From Neoceratodus forsteri (Eukaryota; Chordata; Ceratodontiformes; Ceratodontidae): DNA of 64,000 nt. A model generated the notes under the pieces. It was not told the DNA's origin. It worked only from the letters and a program-made list of their open reading frames with translations, and did not search any database. A program made the translations under genes and the position numbers. This document shows, one piece after another, positions 22,386 to 33,060 of the stretch. Location of the stretch: contig CM028130.1 of NCBI GenBank assembly GCA_016271365.2, forward strand, positions 474,430,001 to 474,494,000, given 5' to 3'. Each line of letters begins with the position of its first letter. The stretch's first letter is position 1.

Positions 22386-23456
22386 ATGTGATTCCGCTTC
22401 ACAAAAGTGGGAGCAGGGCAGAAGCAGGAAACTACAGGCCTGTTAGTTTAACCTCAGTGATAGGGAAAATGATGGAATCACTTCTGAAGGAAAGAACTGT
22501 CAAGTACCTAGAGGCCAGAGGGGCACAGGACCCAAGGCAGCATGGATTCATAGCAGGAAGGTCATGTCAAATGAATCTAATAGATTTCTTTGACTGGGTG
22601 ACCAAAGTAGTAGATCAGGGAGGGGTTGTGGACATGGCCTACCTAGACTTTAGCAAGGCATTTGACAGTCCCACACAAAAGAGTAATATACAAGTTAGCC
22701 CGCCTGGGAGTGGGTCCCAAGATGGTAGCCTGGGTAAAGAACTGGCTGGAGAATAAGGCACAGAGGGTAATGGTAAACGGAGTCAACTCTGAAGAAAGGG
22801 GGGTTACTAGTGGGGTACCGCAGGGTTCAGTACTAGGACCGGTCCTCTTCAATGTCTTTATAAGCGACATTGCAGAGGGACTGGAAGGAAAAGTATGTCT
22901 CTTTGCAGACAACACAAAGATCTGCAACAGAGTTGATACACAAGGTGGGGTGGAAAGGATGAGAAGGGACTTGGCAAGGTCAAATGTATGGCAGCTTAGA
23001 TTCAATGCTAAGAAGTGCAACGTAATGCACCTGGGAAACAAAAACCCAGGGGAAGAGTACACAGTGGGGGGTGAGATACTAACAACAACAAAAATGGAAA
23101 GGGACCTGGGGGTAATCATATCAGATGACCTAAAGGTGGGCAAGCAATGTGAGAGGGCAGTAAGGAGGGATGGGGGATACTGGGATGCATAGGGAGAGGC
23201 ATCACCAGTAGAAAACAGGAAGTTGTTATCCCTCTGTACAGACAGTTGGTAAGACCCCATCTGGAATACTGCGTGCAGTTCTGGAGACCCAATCTCCACA
23301 AAGACAAAAACAGGATGAAGCAGTCCAAGGAGGGCAACTAAAATGGTGCAGGGTCTGCACGGAAGACATATAGAGAGAGACTTGGGGCTTATATATACGG
23401 CCTCGAGGAAAGGAGGGAGAGGGGACATGATAGAAACTTTCAAGTACCTCAAGGGA
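22386..23456 (+). mobile_element. Host LINE-1, middle segment (RT)
   Basis: Resumes the RT after the LINE-2 insertion: VIPLHKSGSRAEAGNYRPVS (22389), QHGFIAGRSCQMNLIDFFDW (22540), AYLDFSKAFD (22640), then a frame change. SVLGPVLFNVFISDIAEGLE is at 22830 and CLFADNTKICNRVD at about 22897-22938. The active site reads FADN instead of FADD. The thumb and C-terminal region (LRFNAKKCNVMHLG, ERDLGVIISDDLKVG) is open to 23192. It ends at 23456 inside codons for FKYLKG, where a SINE-like retroposon inserted. Confidence 0.87.
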
Positions 23457-24010
23457 GGCCGGCTTTGTGGTGCTGAGGTTGAGGCGCTGGAGCGCCACAC
23501 ATGCGCTATGCTGGCGACCTGGATTGAAGACGAGCCCGGACCATCATGGGTCAGCAGGGAGAGAGAAGATCGGCGTCAGTAGAACTGCTCTCTCTCGGAA
23601 GGGATCCAGGGTAGCCTGGTGCAGCAGCAGCCCCTGGTGGAGACTGGTGGCACTGCTACGCACAGGGGCTCGCTAGAAAGCATGGGGTAGACGTCGGGCG
23701 GCTGTCTTCCGGATGTGGGTGGGAGCACCCACGTCTTGGGCTGGGAGGCACTGCACGTCCCACGTCGGGGGCATAAACACTACGGAAAAAACCCTCCGGC
23801 CCGGATAGGTGACGGCCCTCCCAGCACTGGAGACCTTCCATTGCCCCTTCGATCTCCTCAGGCCCTATGTCCCCCCGGGGGGCTCGGGGAGAAAGTAATG
23901 TCCTTGAGGATGGCGGGACTCACAGTGGGCAGTAGAGTGACACTGGCCAGTATAGAGGCCTGAGAGAGTTCCAGCTCTGGGGGCAACGAAAGAGAGTTGA
24001 AAAAAAAAAA
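23457..24010 (+). mobile_element. SINE-like retroposon, copy 1 (poly-A tail)
   Basis: 554 bp ending in ten A's and flanked by the 13-bp duplication GTACCTCAAGGGA (23444-23456 and 24011-24023). Its head GCTGAGGTTGAGGCGCTGGA matches the reverse-complemented heads of the insertions at 30152-30525 and 41040-41608. Their consensus has a tRNA A-box-like TGGCCCAGTGG and, about 60 bp on, a B-box-like CAGGTTCGGGA; in this copy both boxes are diverged. No coding capacity. The tail and duplication length suggest L1-type mobilisation. Confidence 0.8.
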
Positions 24011-24126
24011 GTACCTCAAGGGAATCAACAAAGTCCAAGAGGGTAGCATCTTTCAGAAAAAGAGGTGTGGAAGAACAAGGGGCACACTTTGAAGATGGGG
24101 GGTGCGGCTCAGAGGTAATGTAAGAA
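24011..24126 (+). mobile_element. Host LINE-1, C-terminal codons before LINE-4
   Basis: GTACCTCAAGGGAATCAACA onward encodes YLKGINKVQEGSIFQKKR. It runs through GAAGATGGGGGGTGCGGCTC and stops at about 24126 (AATGTAAGAA), where LINE-4 begins. It continues at 27153. Confidence 0.85.
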
Positions 24127-27100
24127 TGAGGAGGATGGAAGTATAAGGAATCTGGGTGGGGTTCGACAAAAGAGAATCAGGGATAAGGGTGGGGTTGGTG
24201 TTAGTAAATGCCAGGAGCTTGAAACAAGTTGCCAGAGTTCCGAGCCATGCTGTTCAGGGGTGGTGGTGGCGGCGGTCACGAAACGTGGGCCAACAAAACC
24301 ATGACTGGGACTCAAACGTACAGGGGTACACTATGATCAGGAAGGATAGAAAGGAGGGCAGAGGGGGTGGAGTGGCTATGTTCATTAGAGATGACATAGA
24401 AATTGCTAGGGTAGAAGAGGCAGAGGGAAACGTGGAGGCCTTATGGGTCACCTTACGATCCTCAGCAGGAAATAAGGTCAAGCTGGGTGTAGCATATAGG
24501 CCCCCCGGGATGAGTGAGGTTCTAGAGGATGGTTTGCTGGACAACATCATTGCCCAGTGTGGACCAAAGGGAAGGAGTGGTGTTGATGGGACCTTAATAT
24601 GCCAGGTACAAACTGGGATCCATGTCCTCTAAGGTGGCCAAGGAGCAGAGGCTGCTGGATGGCTTCCAGGATGTGTTCTTAGCACAGCATGTGATGGAAC
24701 CCACAAGGAGGGGCATGTCCTGGATGTGGTTCTGGCAGATGGGGATCTATGCTAAGGGACATGGTTGTACAAGACCCCTGACTGGGCGACCACAATACTG
24801 TCTGGTTTCAAATAAGCATGGGGGAGGGGGTGAGATCTAGGACACTGGCAGTGGACTTAGGGGGCAGACTTCATGGGCATGGGAAATATTCTCAGGATCA
24901 CTTAGAGGATTACTTCAATGACAAGTGTGGAAAGGAGATGGGAGGTCATAAGCGGGGACTTCATGAGGCAGTCAGGATCTGCGCTAAGTTGAAGCGTAAG
25001 GGAGCAAGGTCACATAAACCATGCTGGTGGTCCAGTGAGGTACAGGTAGCAGTCAGGGAAAAGAAGGCGGCCTACAAAAATATAAAACAACAAGAGGGAT
25101 AGGGATAAGGAAATGTACCAGCTTACATCTAGAAAAGTCACCGATGGTGAGGGGCAAAGTCCAGAAAAGAGCAGCGGCTGGCTCAGGGATACATGGAGGA
25201 AAAGGGTTCTTCCGCACATTGGGGAGTGGAGAAAAGCTAAGGCCATCTCAGCAGATTGAGATCAGAAGGAGGGTGGGTGGAAGAGGCGAGGGACCAGGCA
25301 GAGGTATTTATCCAGTACTTTGCCTCTGTGTTCACTAGGGAGGGGGATGGGATATCTACAAAGCAAGGCACGAAGGGGATAGAAACATCAGTAAGTGGGA
25401 TCAGGGAGCAACAAAAATGGAGCAAGAGAGGGAGAGAGGTACCCCAGGGGTGTCACATCTGGGTAAAGATAAAAAGGCCAGTAAGGTGGAGGGGACGGAT
25501 GATGCTATCTCCACCAAAAGGGTGTGGTTAGCCCTCAAGGCCCTAAAGAAAGACAAATCTCCTGGGCCGGATGGCATTCATCCGAGAGTACTATGGGAGT
25601 TGGCGGACATACTGGCTGCACCCCTGGCAAAGCTTTTCAGCAGGTCACTTGAGACAGAGAGGGTACCTAGGGATTGGTGAGAGGCACATGTGGTACCAAT
25701 CCATAAAGGGGGGTCGAGGGAAGTACCAGGTAACTATAGACCCATCAGTTTGACCTCGGTGGTGGGAAAATTAATGGAGAGTATACTAAAGGAACGATTG
25801 GGGGTGTACTTGGAGGAGGTGGGAGGTCTGGATAGTCAGCAACATGGGTTTGTGCCAGGTAGATCATGTCAAACCAACCTTGTGGAGTTCTATGAATGGG
25901 TAACATCAGAACTGGACAGGGTAAGCCTGTGGATGTATTATTCTTGGACTTCAGCAAGGCGTTTGACTCTGTCCCCCACAATGGTCTGGTGGAGAAACTG
26001 ATGGGGTTAGGAGTAGGCCCTTTGATGGTCAGATGGATTGAAAACTGGCTAGCTGGACACACTCAGAGAGTAGTGGTCTGTGGGGAACTCTCAAACCTAG
26101 AGGTTGATGATGGAAGTACCATGAGGCTCGGTTCGGGTACAATCCTGTTTAATGCATACATATCGGACATCAGGAGGGTATAGGGTGTGAAATGAGTCTC
26201 TTCTGGATGACTCCAAGATGGGAGCAGTAGTTGAGGGAGAAGAGGGAGGTTGGCCCTGCAAGGGGACCTGGACACCCTGGACAGCTGGGCTCACACATGG
26301 AAATTAAATTTCAATATCACCAAGTGCAAGGTGTTGCATCTTGGTCGGGGAAACCCTAAATACAGGTACACCCTGGGAGGGGAGGCACTGGAGGCCTCAA
26401 TAGGGGAAAAAGACCTAGGGGTCATGGTGGATGCATGTATGAATAACTCTGAGCAGTGCAGGAGAGCGGCTAGCAAGGCAAACAGGATGTTGGGATGCAT
26501 CATAAGGGGGATCACCTCTAGGAGCAAGGAAGTGATTCTGCCGCTGTACAATGGACTGTTAGACCACACATTGAGTACTGTGTACAGTACTGGAACCACA
26601 CTTGAAAAGGGACATACAGCTCCTAGAGAGAGGGTACAGAGGAGGGCAACAAAGATGATACGAGGGCTAGGGGATTTGACGTGATGAGGACAGACTTAAG
26701 GAGCTCTGCCTGTTTTCACTGGAGGAGAGGAGAGACAGGGGGACATGATTGAGGTCTTCAAGTACCTCAAAGGAATAAATAGGAAGTAAACATGGAGGGA
26801 TCTTTAGACTAAAGCAGGAGGTGTCACCAGAGGGCATGGTTTGAAGTTGGAAGGTGTAAGGGTGAGGGGAAAAGAGGAGGAGGTTTTTCACTGAGAGGTG
26901 GTGGACCCTTGGAATGCACTGCCTGGTGAGCTAGTTCAGAGATCCACAGTGGAGGGCTTCAGAGAGGATGGGACAGACACAGAAAGTGGATGTATCAGAT
27001 GATGGCCTGTCCCAGGGGGTGGGGATGGATGATATGTGTTTCTGGAGCACAAGGGATGGGAGGGTCTTGGCACCCACTAAGGATCTAACGTTCGAGCAGA

Positions 27101-27152
27101 CTCGATAGACATGAAGGCCTAATCTGCTGGCAAATAGTATGTTAGTATGTTA
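24127..27152 (+). mobile_element. LINE-4, CR1/L2-type of a different subfamily
   Basis: About 3 kb, 5'-truncated (no ORF1), inserted in the 3' part of LINE-1 with an imperfect duplication AATGTAAGAA / AATGCGTAAGAA (24117-24126, 27153-27164). Its 3' end repeats TAGTATGT (AATAGTATGTTAGTATGTTA) rather than TTTCTATG, marking a separate subfamily. ORF2 remains in several frames. Confidence 0.85.
24156..26960 (+). pseudogene. ORF2 of LINE-4: endonuclease and reverse transcriptase
   Basis: Endonuclease fragments: GGGVAMFIRDDIEIARVEE and VTLRSSAGNKVKLGVAYRP (24360-24500). The linker KPCWWSSEVQVAVREKKAAY is near 25017 and FIQYFASVFTREGD near 25303. The RT has ALKALKKDKSPGPDGIHPR (25535), VPIHKGGSREVPGNYRPISL (25692), QHGFVPGRSCQTNLVEFYEW (25840) and VLFLDFSKAFDSVPHNGLVE (25938). 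The active site LLDDSKMG near 26200 retains both aspartates. The C-terminal part (26250-26684, LHLGRGNPKYRYTLGG) is open for 144 aa. Stops elsewhere make it inactive. Confidence 0.85.
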
Positions 27153-27412
27153 AATGCGTAAGAAAGTATTTTTTCACAGAGAGAGGTTGTGGATGCATGG
27201 AGCGGCCTTCCAGGGGAGGCTGTGGAGTCAAGAACAGTGGTGGAATTCAAGAATGCATGGGACAGTCATAAGGCAATTCTAGGGGTGGGAGTAGGAAGAA
27301 GTAGGCTGTTGGTTAACTAGGATCTGCAGCTTATCCATTAGGTAGGAAATGGGCAGACTGGGTGGGCCAAGAGGTCCTTATCTGCCGTCAAATTCTATGT
27401 TTCTATGTTTCT
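27153..27412 (+). mobile_element. Host LINE-1, 3' end and octamer tail
   Basis: Codons for FFTERGCGCMERPS-like C-terminus (TTTTTTCACAGAGAGAGGTT), then the 3' UTR (GGTAGGAAATGGGCAGACTG, GGTCCTTATCTGCCGTCAAA) and the terminal TTCTATGTTTCTATGTTTC. This closes the LINE begun at 17550, which is cut at 18547, 23457 and 24127. After the tail, a minus-strand DIRS gag begins. Confidence 0.87.
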
Positions 27413-27710
27413 CTCCTTTCTCCATCCCTCTCTGTACTTCTCCTTGGACTTGGGCAATGTTTTTGATTTGTGGGCGGTTCCTTTCTGAGGAGGCCCTCTG
27501 CATGGCTGACAACTGCTGCTGAGCGAGAAATGCCTGGAGGGACTTCTGGCGATGGATACAGATCCGATTGCTGAAGGCCTGGCAATGGGAGCAGTACTGG
27601 GTGTCGTGGTCCGGGCCTAGACAGAACAAGCAGGCTGCGTGGCTGTCCTTGGAAGGAATCTGTCTTCCACAGGTGCACTTGTTCATGTGCCTGGTCAAGG
27701 GAGAAGACAT
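27413..27710 (-). pseudogene. N-terminal gag fragment of a DIRS-like element, CCHC knuckle
   Basis: Starts at an ATG at 27710 (MSSPLTRHMNKCTCG). It contains CTCG, then AACLFCLGPDHDTQYCSHC, a CxxC-x4-H-x4-C knuckle with all four ligands, followed by a basic/Gln-rich stretch (LAQQQLSAMQRASSERNR). It is cut at 27412 by the LINE-1 tail. The knuckle spacing equals that of elements D and M, so it is probably family III-like. The rest of the gene was not found beyond the LINE. Confidence 0.72.
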
Positions 27711-28689
27711 GCAGGAATGCTAGAAATGAAACGAACCAACAATTGGCGATTTTTGAACGATACAATCGAACAGCAGTCAAACTGGCGTTAGTCGGGCTGT
27801 GGAGCCGATGACTGTGCGTCGAAGGTGGGAAAAGAACTGGGGCATGCTGGGGACTACCGCCTCTTATACCACATGGGACATTGGGGGTGGGCCGCTGTTA
27901 GGGGGGCGGTTCCCACTTGGTACTGCTGGAAAGAAGTTTGCCGTGGGGTCCTGTCGCCTGCCAGCTACAGTCCTATATGTGTTACCTGCTGCACGAGCTT
28001 CCTCTAGAAGTAAGATCTGCCTTTCCTCCTGAATACTGGACCACCCCTCATAAGAACCCCTCTCCAGAGGATAGAGTGGACCAAACACAACCCTGCTGCC
28101 AGAGCTAAATATAAATATAAATTAATATATAAATATACATGTAATTAATTAATTAATATAAGTTGCCATTCCCAGATCGCTTTGAGCCTTCCCTGTTCCT
28201 CAGTTTTTTAAACTCTACTGTTTACTTTTTACGCTGTCAAATGTGATTTGCAAATGCATAGACACTCTAACAAGAGGTGAGCGCATTCCTTTTTGACCCC
28301 TCAATGAGTATTATAATTTATGGCAACTAATAGTAGGCAGGTCTGAATCCACCTACACGCAGTCAAAAAGTTTAATTTGTATTTAGTTAACTGATTCTGG
28401 ATTAATTGATTGTACTATTTAAATATATTTGTGGGTATGCTCTAACCGTGTTCCCTGATGAAGAGAGCAATCTCAAAGCGCTGGGGCAAGATTTGCAGCA
28501 GAGTCTTTGCACACTGGTTACTTTTTGGCTAATAAAAGCCTTATGGACATTTTGCAGTAAAGTGTGTCAAGAATTCTTCTTTCCGACTGCTGGGTATCTT
28601 TGGAAATATGTTTAACTCAGGGTTGACTGCCCGTCCTCAGCACCCACCATTTGGAGTTCGGTTATATCAAATGAAGATAACTTCTTTAG
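27711..28689. other. Unclassified region, AT-rich centre
   Basis: 27711-28108 may be the 5' leader of the gag fragment. From 28108 to about 28165 it is AT-rich (TAAATATAAATATAAATTAA, ATTAATTAATTAATAT). 28430-28600 contains CCTGATGAAGAGAGCAATCT and ATAAAAGCC, which I could not assign. No gene seen. Confidence 0.4.
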
Positions 28690-29040
28690 GCTCCCTGCTG
28701 TCCGCCATTAATGTTGACACTCGGTAGGGCCGAGATGAACTAAGATGACACAAAAATAACAAACTCTAGCTTTAAATACTAAAACTGAGAAGAACTGAAC
28801 ACTGGTGTATAGAAACTGGAGGGTGAGCAACGTCATCACTGATGCGCACTTGAGAGTGGGAAAAATGAAACTAAGTCAGTTGGGGGGGCTGACGCTGAGG
28901 TAAACTAGTAGCCACATGTGCTGACTTGCAATCCCATGCATGCTGTTTACCATGGTGTCAGCCCTCTAAAATGTTCTGGCTCCCGTGGTGTCCTAGTGCC
29001 ACTTATTGAGACCCACTAGTGGGAATCAATGGTGAGGACT
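28690..29040. repeat. Gag-side terminal repeat of a family II DIRS element
   Basis: GGAGGGTGAGCAACGTCATC, then CCCGTGGTGTCCTAGTGCCA and AGTGGGAATCAATGGTGAGG, parallels 8880-9134 of element B in order and orientation. It is a solitary end: a LINE tail follows at 29046. Confidence 0.65.
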
Positions 29041-29045
29041 GAGTC

Positions 29046-29393
29046 TTAGAAACATAGAATTTGACGGCAGATAAGGACTGCTTGGCCCACCCAGTCTGCC
29101 CATTTCCCTACCTGATGGATAAGCTGCAGATTCCAGTTAACAGCTTACTTCCTCCTACCCCCCACTAGAATTGCCTTAAGCCTGTCCCATGCATTCTTGA
29201 ATTCTCCCACTGTTCCTGACTCCGCAACCTCCTCAGGAAGGCTGTTCCATGCATCCACAACCCTCTCTGTGAAAAAATGCTTTCTAACACTACCTCTGAG
29301 CCGCCCCCCCATCTTCAAATTGTGCCCCCTTGTTCTTGCACTTCTCTTCTTCTGAAAGATACTACCCTCTTGTACTTTGTTAATTCCCATAGT
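29046..29393 (-). mobile_element. 5'-truncated CR1/L2-type LINE, 3' end only
   Basis: Minus strand reads, from 29390, GINKVQEGSIFQKKRSARTR and RKHFFTERVVDAWNSLPEEV, then the 3' UTR and the reversed TTTCTATG tail at 29046. The 81-aa C-terminal frame is open. Same subfamily as LINE-1. Confidence 0.88.
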
Positions 29394-29394
29394 C

Positions 29395-31352
29395 TTGGAA
29401 GATCCCTGTATTGCATTCTGACTCTGGCACTATTTCCTCCTGCCCTGTTTCACAGAACACCCATAATCTCCTGTGCTAGAAGCTGTGACATGCGAGCTGA
29501 CAGCGGGAGTTACCTTCTAGGAGGACTGTCCAGGGGAGTATAACAACTCCAGGGAGTACCCCTCTCAGATGATATTCAACACCCACTTGTCCATCGAGAT
29601 GGATTCCCACTGATGCTACAGCAGGGTGAGGCATCCCTTACTAGGGAGGAGTGGTCCATATTGGGCAGCTGAAGTGGACCTGGGCCCACAGTTTAGATGG
29701 TGTCACTGAGTGCTTTTGGCACTTGTTCCTATGGCTGCACTTCTTTTGGGGCCTGGAGAAGCTGAGGTCTATGCTTGTTGGAAGAAGCCATGTCCCTGCC
29801 ACTTGTGGTTGCTGGAAATCAGCCTGGAAGTCTTAAAGTCATTCTTGTTTCATTAAACTATTTAACAGACTGCTCCAACTGTTGTCCAAACAGATAAGTA
29901 CCATTTAAGGCACCTTCATGACCTGTTATTAGACATCTGGGTGAAGCCAGCAGTCCACAGCCAGGAGTGCTACCTGATGCAAATGTCTGCAGCCACAGAG
30001 CAAGCTACTGCATCAAAAGCATCCATAGAGGCTAGTGGCTGTTAGTTTCAATACCCTGTTTAACAGTAAGAAGCTTTTTCAGTTTTGCCTTTGTATCTGG
30101 CAAAGTCTCTGCCAGAGACTTTAGCTTGCGCCCAAGAAAGTACTGATATTTATATATATATATATATATATATATACATACACATTATTGTGCTTTTTCC
30201 ATTTTTCTCCCCAATCCTGATATCCTACCTTGATGCATGTGCGCATGTGGAGGCATGTGCACGCCGCAGCTCAAGGTGCCCTCCCTACGTATTGCCCCCT
30301 CAGCCTACACTAGCCAACGGACCGCCACTCAGTGGCAGCGGACTACAGTGGGGTAGCAACCACCCCAGGAAAGGAGAGCTGTCTTCCGGCTGCTCAATCC
30401 TGATCCTACCTTTCCCCTCCATGCCAGCACCTGACGACCTGAGTCTGTTCCCGTACCTGGGTCGCTGATGTAGCACGAAGTAAGGCATCCACGCCTCAGC
30501 CCTCAGAGCCACTGGGCGGCTTGACAGTACTGATATTTTGAGAAAAATCCCGTAACTAGCTATCCTCATGCCAAGGGTAGCAGAGAGTAAACCTTCCAGC
30601 CCATGATGTCTACTTTACATGACTCCTTGTTAGTGGGCTGTGTGGTGACCTCCTTGGGCACTATGGCTTTATCATTTTTTTGCCAGAATGACAATGGCAT
30701 ACACTACTGCTGGCTAAGTGAAATACGTGGATTTAGATTTTGGTGCTGCATATTTTCTTTCTTTCTGTTTGAAGACAGCTGTCACAGTGTCAGGTCTTCT
30801 CCATGCCAACTCAGAGAGTGTCTTTAGGGCTGGTTCGATGGGAGTAACTAGAGAGAGCAGGATATAAGGCACGTTGAGGAACTCCAGTTGGAGATGCATA
30901 ACCTGATGTATGGCTGTTGTCTCAAAATTTAAGACAATGTTCACATTTCTGAGATAAGCCTGAAAGAAGAGATCCTCCTGAGGTACGGAGGTGGGAACTG
31001 GTTCCAGGTTCTGTTGACCATAGTTTAAGCCATTGTTGTCACCATTAGGGATTATGAGGTTGGGCTCTGACTTGTCTCTTTCTGCTTCCTCCACTGTGAG
31101 AAGGTAATAAAGAGGAGCGGATTGAAAATGTAACAGTGCAGGAGCCTCAGCAACACCAGATCCGGCCCCAGGTGGAGCGTTGGGAACACTGCCATTGATA
31201 ATACTGACCCTGGGACCAACCCTGAAGGGAATAATCCAAACACTGAAGACCTGTATGGCACTCTTGGCAGTGCCAGCACCAAGGAAGGCCCTGAAGGACC
31301 AAACCCTGACACTGGCTATATGCGATACCACCAGTGGTGGCAATGGTGGCAG
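29395..31352 (-). pseudogene. RT start and gag of family II DIRS element F
   Basis: 29480-29700 parallels the RT N-terminus of B (GGAGTACCCCTCTCAGATGA; CATTGATATCCATTTG-like codons). 29840-30140 and 30539-31352 encode gag, with an open frame at 31427-30714 whose conserved part reads PQEDLFFQAYLRNVNIVLNF and ALKTLSELAWRRPDTV, matching B (SLLKNLNSTLCLQ, ETLSQMVWKNPALS). It is cut by the retroposon at 30152-30525 and the tRNA-headed SINE at 31353. More gag follows at 31776-32246 and 32598-32780. Confidence 0.7.
30152..30525 (-). mobile_element. SINE-like retroposon, copy 2 ((TA)n tail)
   Basis: 374 bp flanked by the 13-bp duplication AGTACTGATATTT (30139-30151 and 30526-30538). Read on the minus strand it starts GTCAAGCCGCCCAGTGGCTC (A-box-like), has CCCAGGTACGGGAAC (B-box-like) and ends in alternating TA (plus-strand 30152-30174). 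The head matches copies at 23457 and 41040. Confidence 0.82.
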
Positions 31353-31775
31353 TGTCAGTGGCTCAGTAGGTAGCACACTCGCCTCTGAGGCCGGGAGATC
31401 AGAGGGCTGTGGGTTCAGTTCCCACATCTGGCACTTGGGTTACTATCCCAGTACTGACACTGTAGTGCAGCATGAGAGGGGTGCTGCACTTCTGAGGTGC
31501 CGTCTTTCGGATGAGACGTTAAACCAAAGTCCCATCTACCTGGATTGGTGGTAGTTCAGGTGGATGTTAAAGATCCAATGGCACTTATCTAAAAGAGTGT
31601 CCTGGCCAAATTTCCCTCATTCACTAAAAATACCACCAACAACTTAATCTGGTTCAAGGTCAGTTGGCATTCATCTGTATCCCCCTTCCCCAGGTCGTGC
31701 CTGAAAATAGGCCGGATTTGTCTAGTACACTTACCCGGTCAACAAAAAAACTGAATTAAAAAAAAAACAAACATT
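31353..31775 (+). mobile_element. tRNA-headed SINE with a conserved core
   Basis: The tRNA-like head carries an A box (TGGCTCAGTAGG, 31358) and a B box (GGGTTCAGTTCCC, 31411). The core GTCTTTCGGATGAGACGTTA lies at 31502. The 3' tail GCCTGAAAATAGGCCGG..CCCGGTCAACAAA ends in A-rich sequence. From memory, the core resembles those of widespread animal SINE superfamilies (MetaSINE or V-SINE type); which one I cannot say without a search. Inserted opposite to the gag of F. Confidence 0.85.
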
Positions 31776-32246
31776 GGCCCCAAAAGAATTGGCGGTGGCA
31801 CCAAGGCTGCCCCCGCACCTGGTTGGATTGAAGGCGACATCACACGTGGGACAGGCACTACTGGCATTGACAGCAGCCCCAGCCAGGAGGCTGGAGTCAG
31901 AGTCAGCCTAATTCAAGCAACACCAAAATGGCACCAGCTTCATCAACCCTAACAGGTCAGGAGCCAGTACCAGCAATGGTGCCACTCATTCATATGCTTC
32001 ACCCACTGCTACACAAGAGTTGCCCAATGGTTAAACTGACCACCAAAGTCCCCTGTTTTGGACAGAGAGGGGCTCCAGGACACAGATCTAGACCTCACAG
32101 GCCCAGGCATTCCTGGTGTCATCGGTGACAATGGTGGAGTACACAGTTCCACAGTAGTCAAGTGTCTCAAGCAGAATGACCAGAGGATAACTTCAACTGG
32201 TGTCGTTTTTTCCCCTTATGCTTTTTGCTGGAAGAGGTCATGGTTA
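31776..32246 (-). pseudogene. gag of element F, N-terminal side, degraded
   Basis: Corresponds to B gag around 7520-7870 (low-complexity GGCACC/GGTGCC-rich codons, then AGTTGCCCAATGGTTAAACT). No long open frame. It is interrupted at 32247 by a LINE tail and continues at 32598-32780. Confidence 0.55.
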
Positions 32247-32597
32247 AATAGAAACATAGAAACACAGAAACTGATGACAGATAAGGACCGCTAGGCCCAT
32301 CTAGTCTGCCCACTTTCTCTGCCTACTGTAAAAGCCGAGACACTACTTGATCTTTGGCTTTACCTCCTTGTTCCTATTGCTAGGTTTCCCCCATGCCTGT
32401 CCCATGCATGCTTGAATGCCCCCACTGTGTTTGCCCTCACCACCTCTGCTTGGAGTCTATTCCATGCATCCACCACCCTTTCTGTGAAGAAATACTTCCT
32501 CACACTACCCCTCAGTCTACCCCCTTCCAACCTCACGTCATGTCCCCTTGTTCCTGAACATCTCCTTTTCTGAAAGATGCTACCCTCCAAATGGTGC
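32247..32597 (-). mobile_element. 5'-truncated CR1/L2-type LINE, 3' end only
   Basis: Reversed tail GAAACATAGAAACACAGAAA at 32250, CTAGTCTGCCCACTTTCTCT, and minus-strand codons HLEGSIFQKRRCSGTRGHDV and RKYFFTERVVDAWNRLQAEV (32596-32430). Slightly diverged from the copies at 8172 and 29046. Confidence 0.87.
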
Positions 32598-32789
32598 AAA
32601 GACTCTGACACAGAGCATGTGTGTGATCTGGACCAATTATTTTTGTGACTCCGGGATGACCTCCCAGTTGCCTGACTGCCCATTGGAAGAGCACCTGCCA
32701 AGAGAAAGGTGGTGGCCAGACACAGCCCCATTGCCAAACTTGCCTTTTCAGGCTACCTACCTTCTTCCATGGTCATCAACCATTAGTAC

Positions 32790-33060
32790 AAGGTAGGGCT
32801 GAGAGGAAACTTGAAGAATGTTGTATGATTGAAACTAAACTGACACAAAAAATGTTCTGGCTCGAGGTGGAGAGCAGCGACACTATTTTGGCACTCAATG
32901 GCAGGGAAAAGGAACTGAAGCAGTTTGGGGATGGTGCTGCTATATACCAGTGTGCCGTGACACATGCATGGGGCTTACCTGTGCCACCAGCCCCTCACAA
33001 AAGTTATGATTCCTGCAAGGTCCAATCATCTCTGGCTCACACCCATTAGTGGGCAAGATT
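32790..33060. repeat. Gag-side terminal repeat of element F
   Basis: GGCTCGAGGTGGAGAGCAGC, GGCAGGGAAAAGGAACTGAA, CCCATTAGTGGGCAAG parallels 8880-9134 of B. It marks the 5' end of F in minus orientation. Confidence 0.6.

Larger units (their letters stand above)
18547..22391 (+). mobile_element. Nearly full-length CR1/L2-type LINE (LINE-2) nested in LINE-1
   Basis: About 3.8 kb with 5' UTR, an esterase-type ORF1, ORF2 (endonuclease and RT) and a 3' end in CTTCTATGTTTCTATG. The host sequence ATGTGATTCC…CTACAG.CCT flanks it on both sides (18493-18546 and 22386-22441), so a target duplication of about 55 bp marks its limits. Stops and frameshifts are scattered in both ORFs. Confidence 0.85.

Noticed and set aside
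28430..28620. 69-codon frame near CCTGATGAAGAGAGC
   Set aside because: Short, with no domain. The surrounding sequence looks like an unassigned repeat.
30714..31427. N-terminal part of a 237-codon frame with LPASEASVLPTEPL
   Set aside because: The first ~25 codons come from the inserted SINE read backwards. Only the later part is gag.
31353..31430. A possible functional tRNA gene
   Set aside because: The tRNA-like head continues into a SINE core and A-rich tail, and the arms do not fold into a full cloverleaf. Called as SINE instead.
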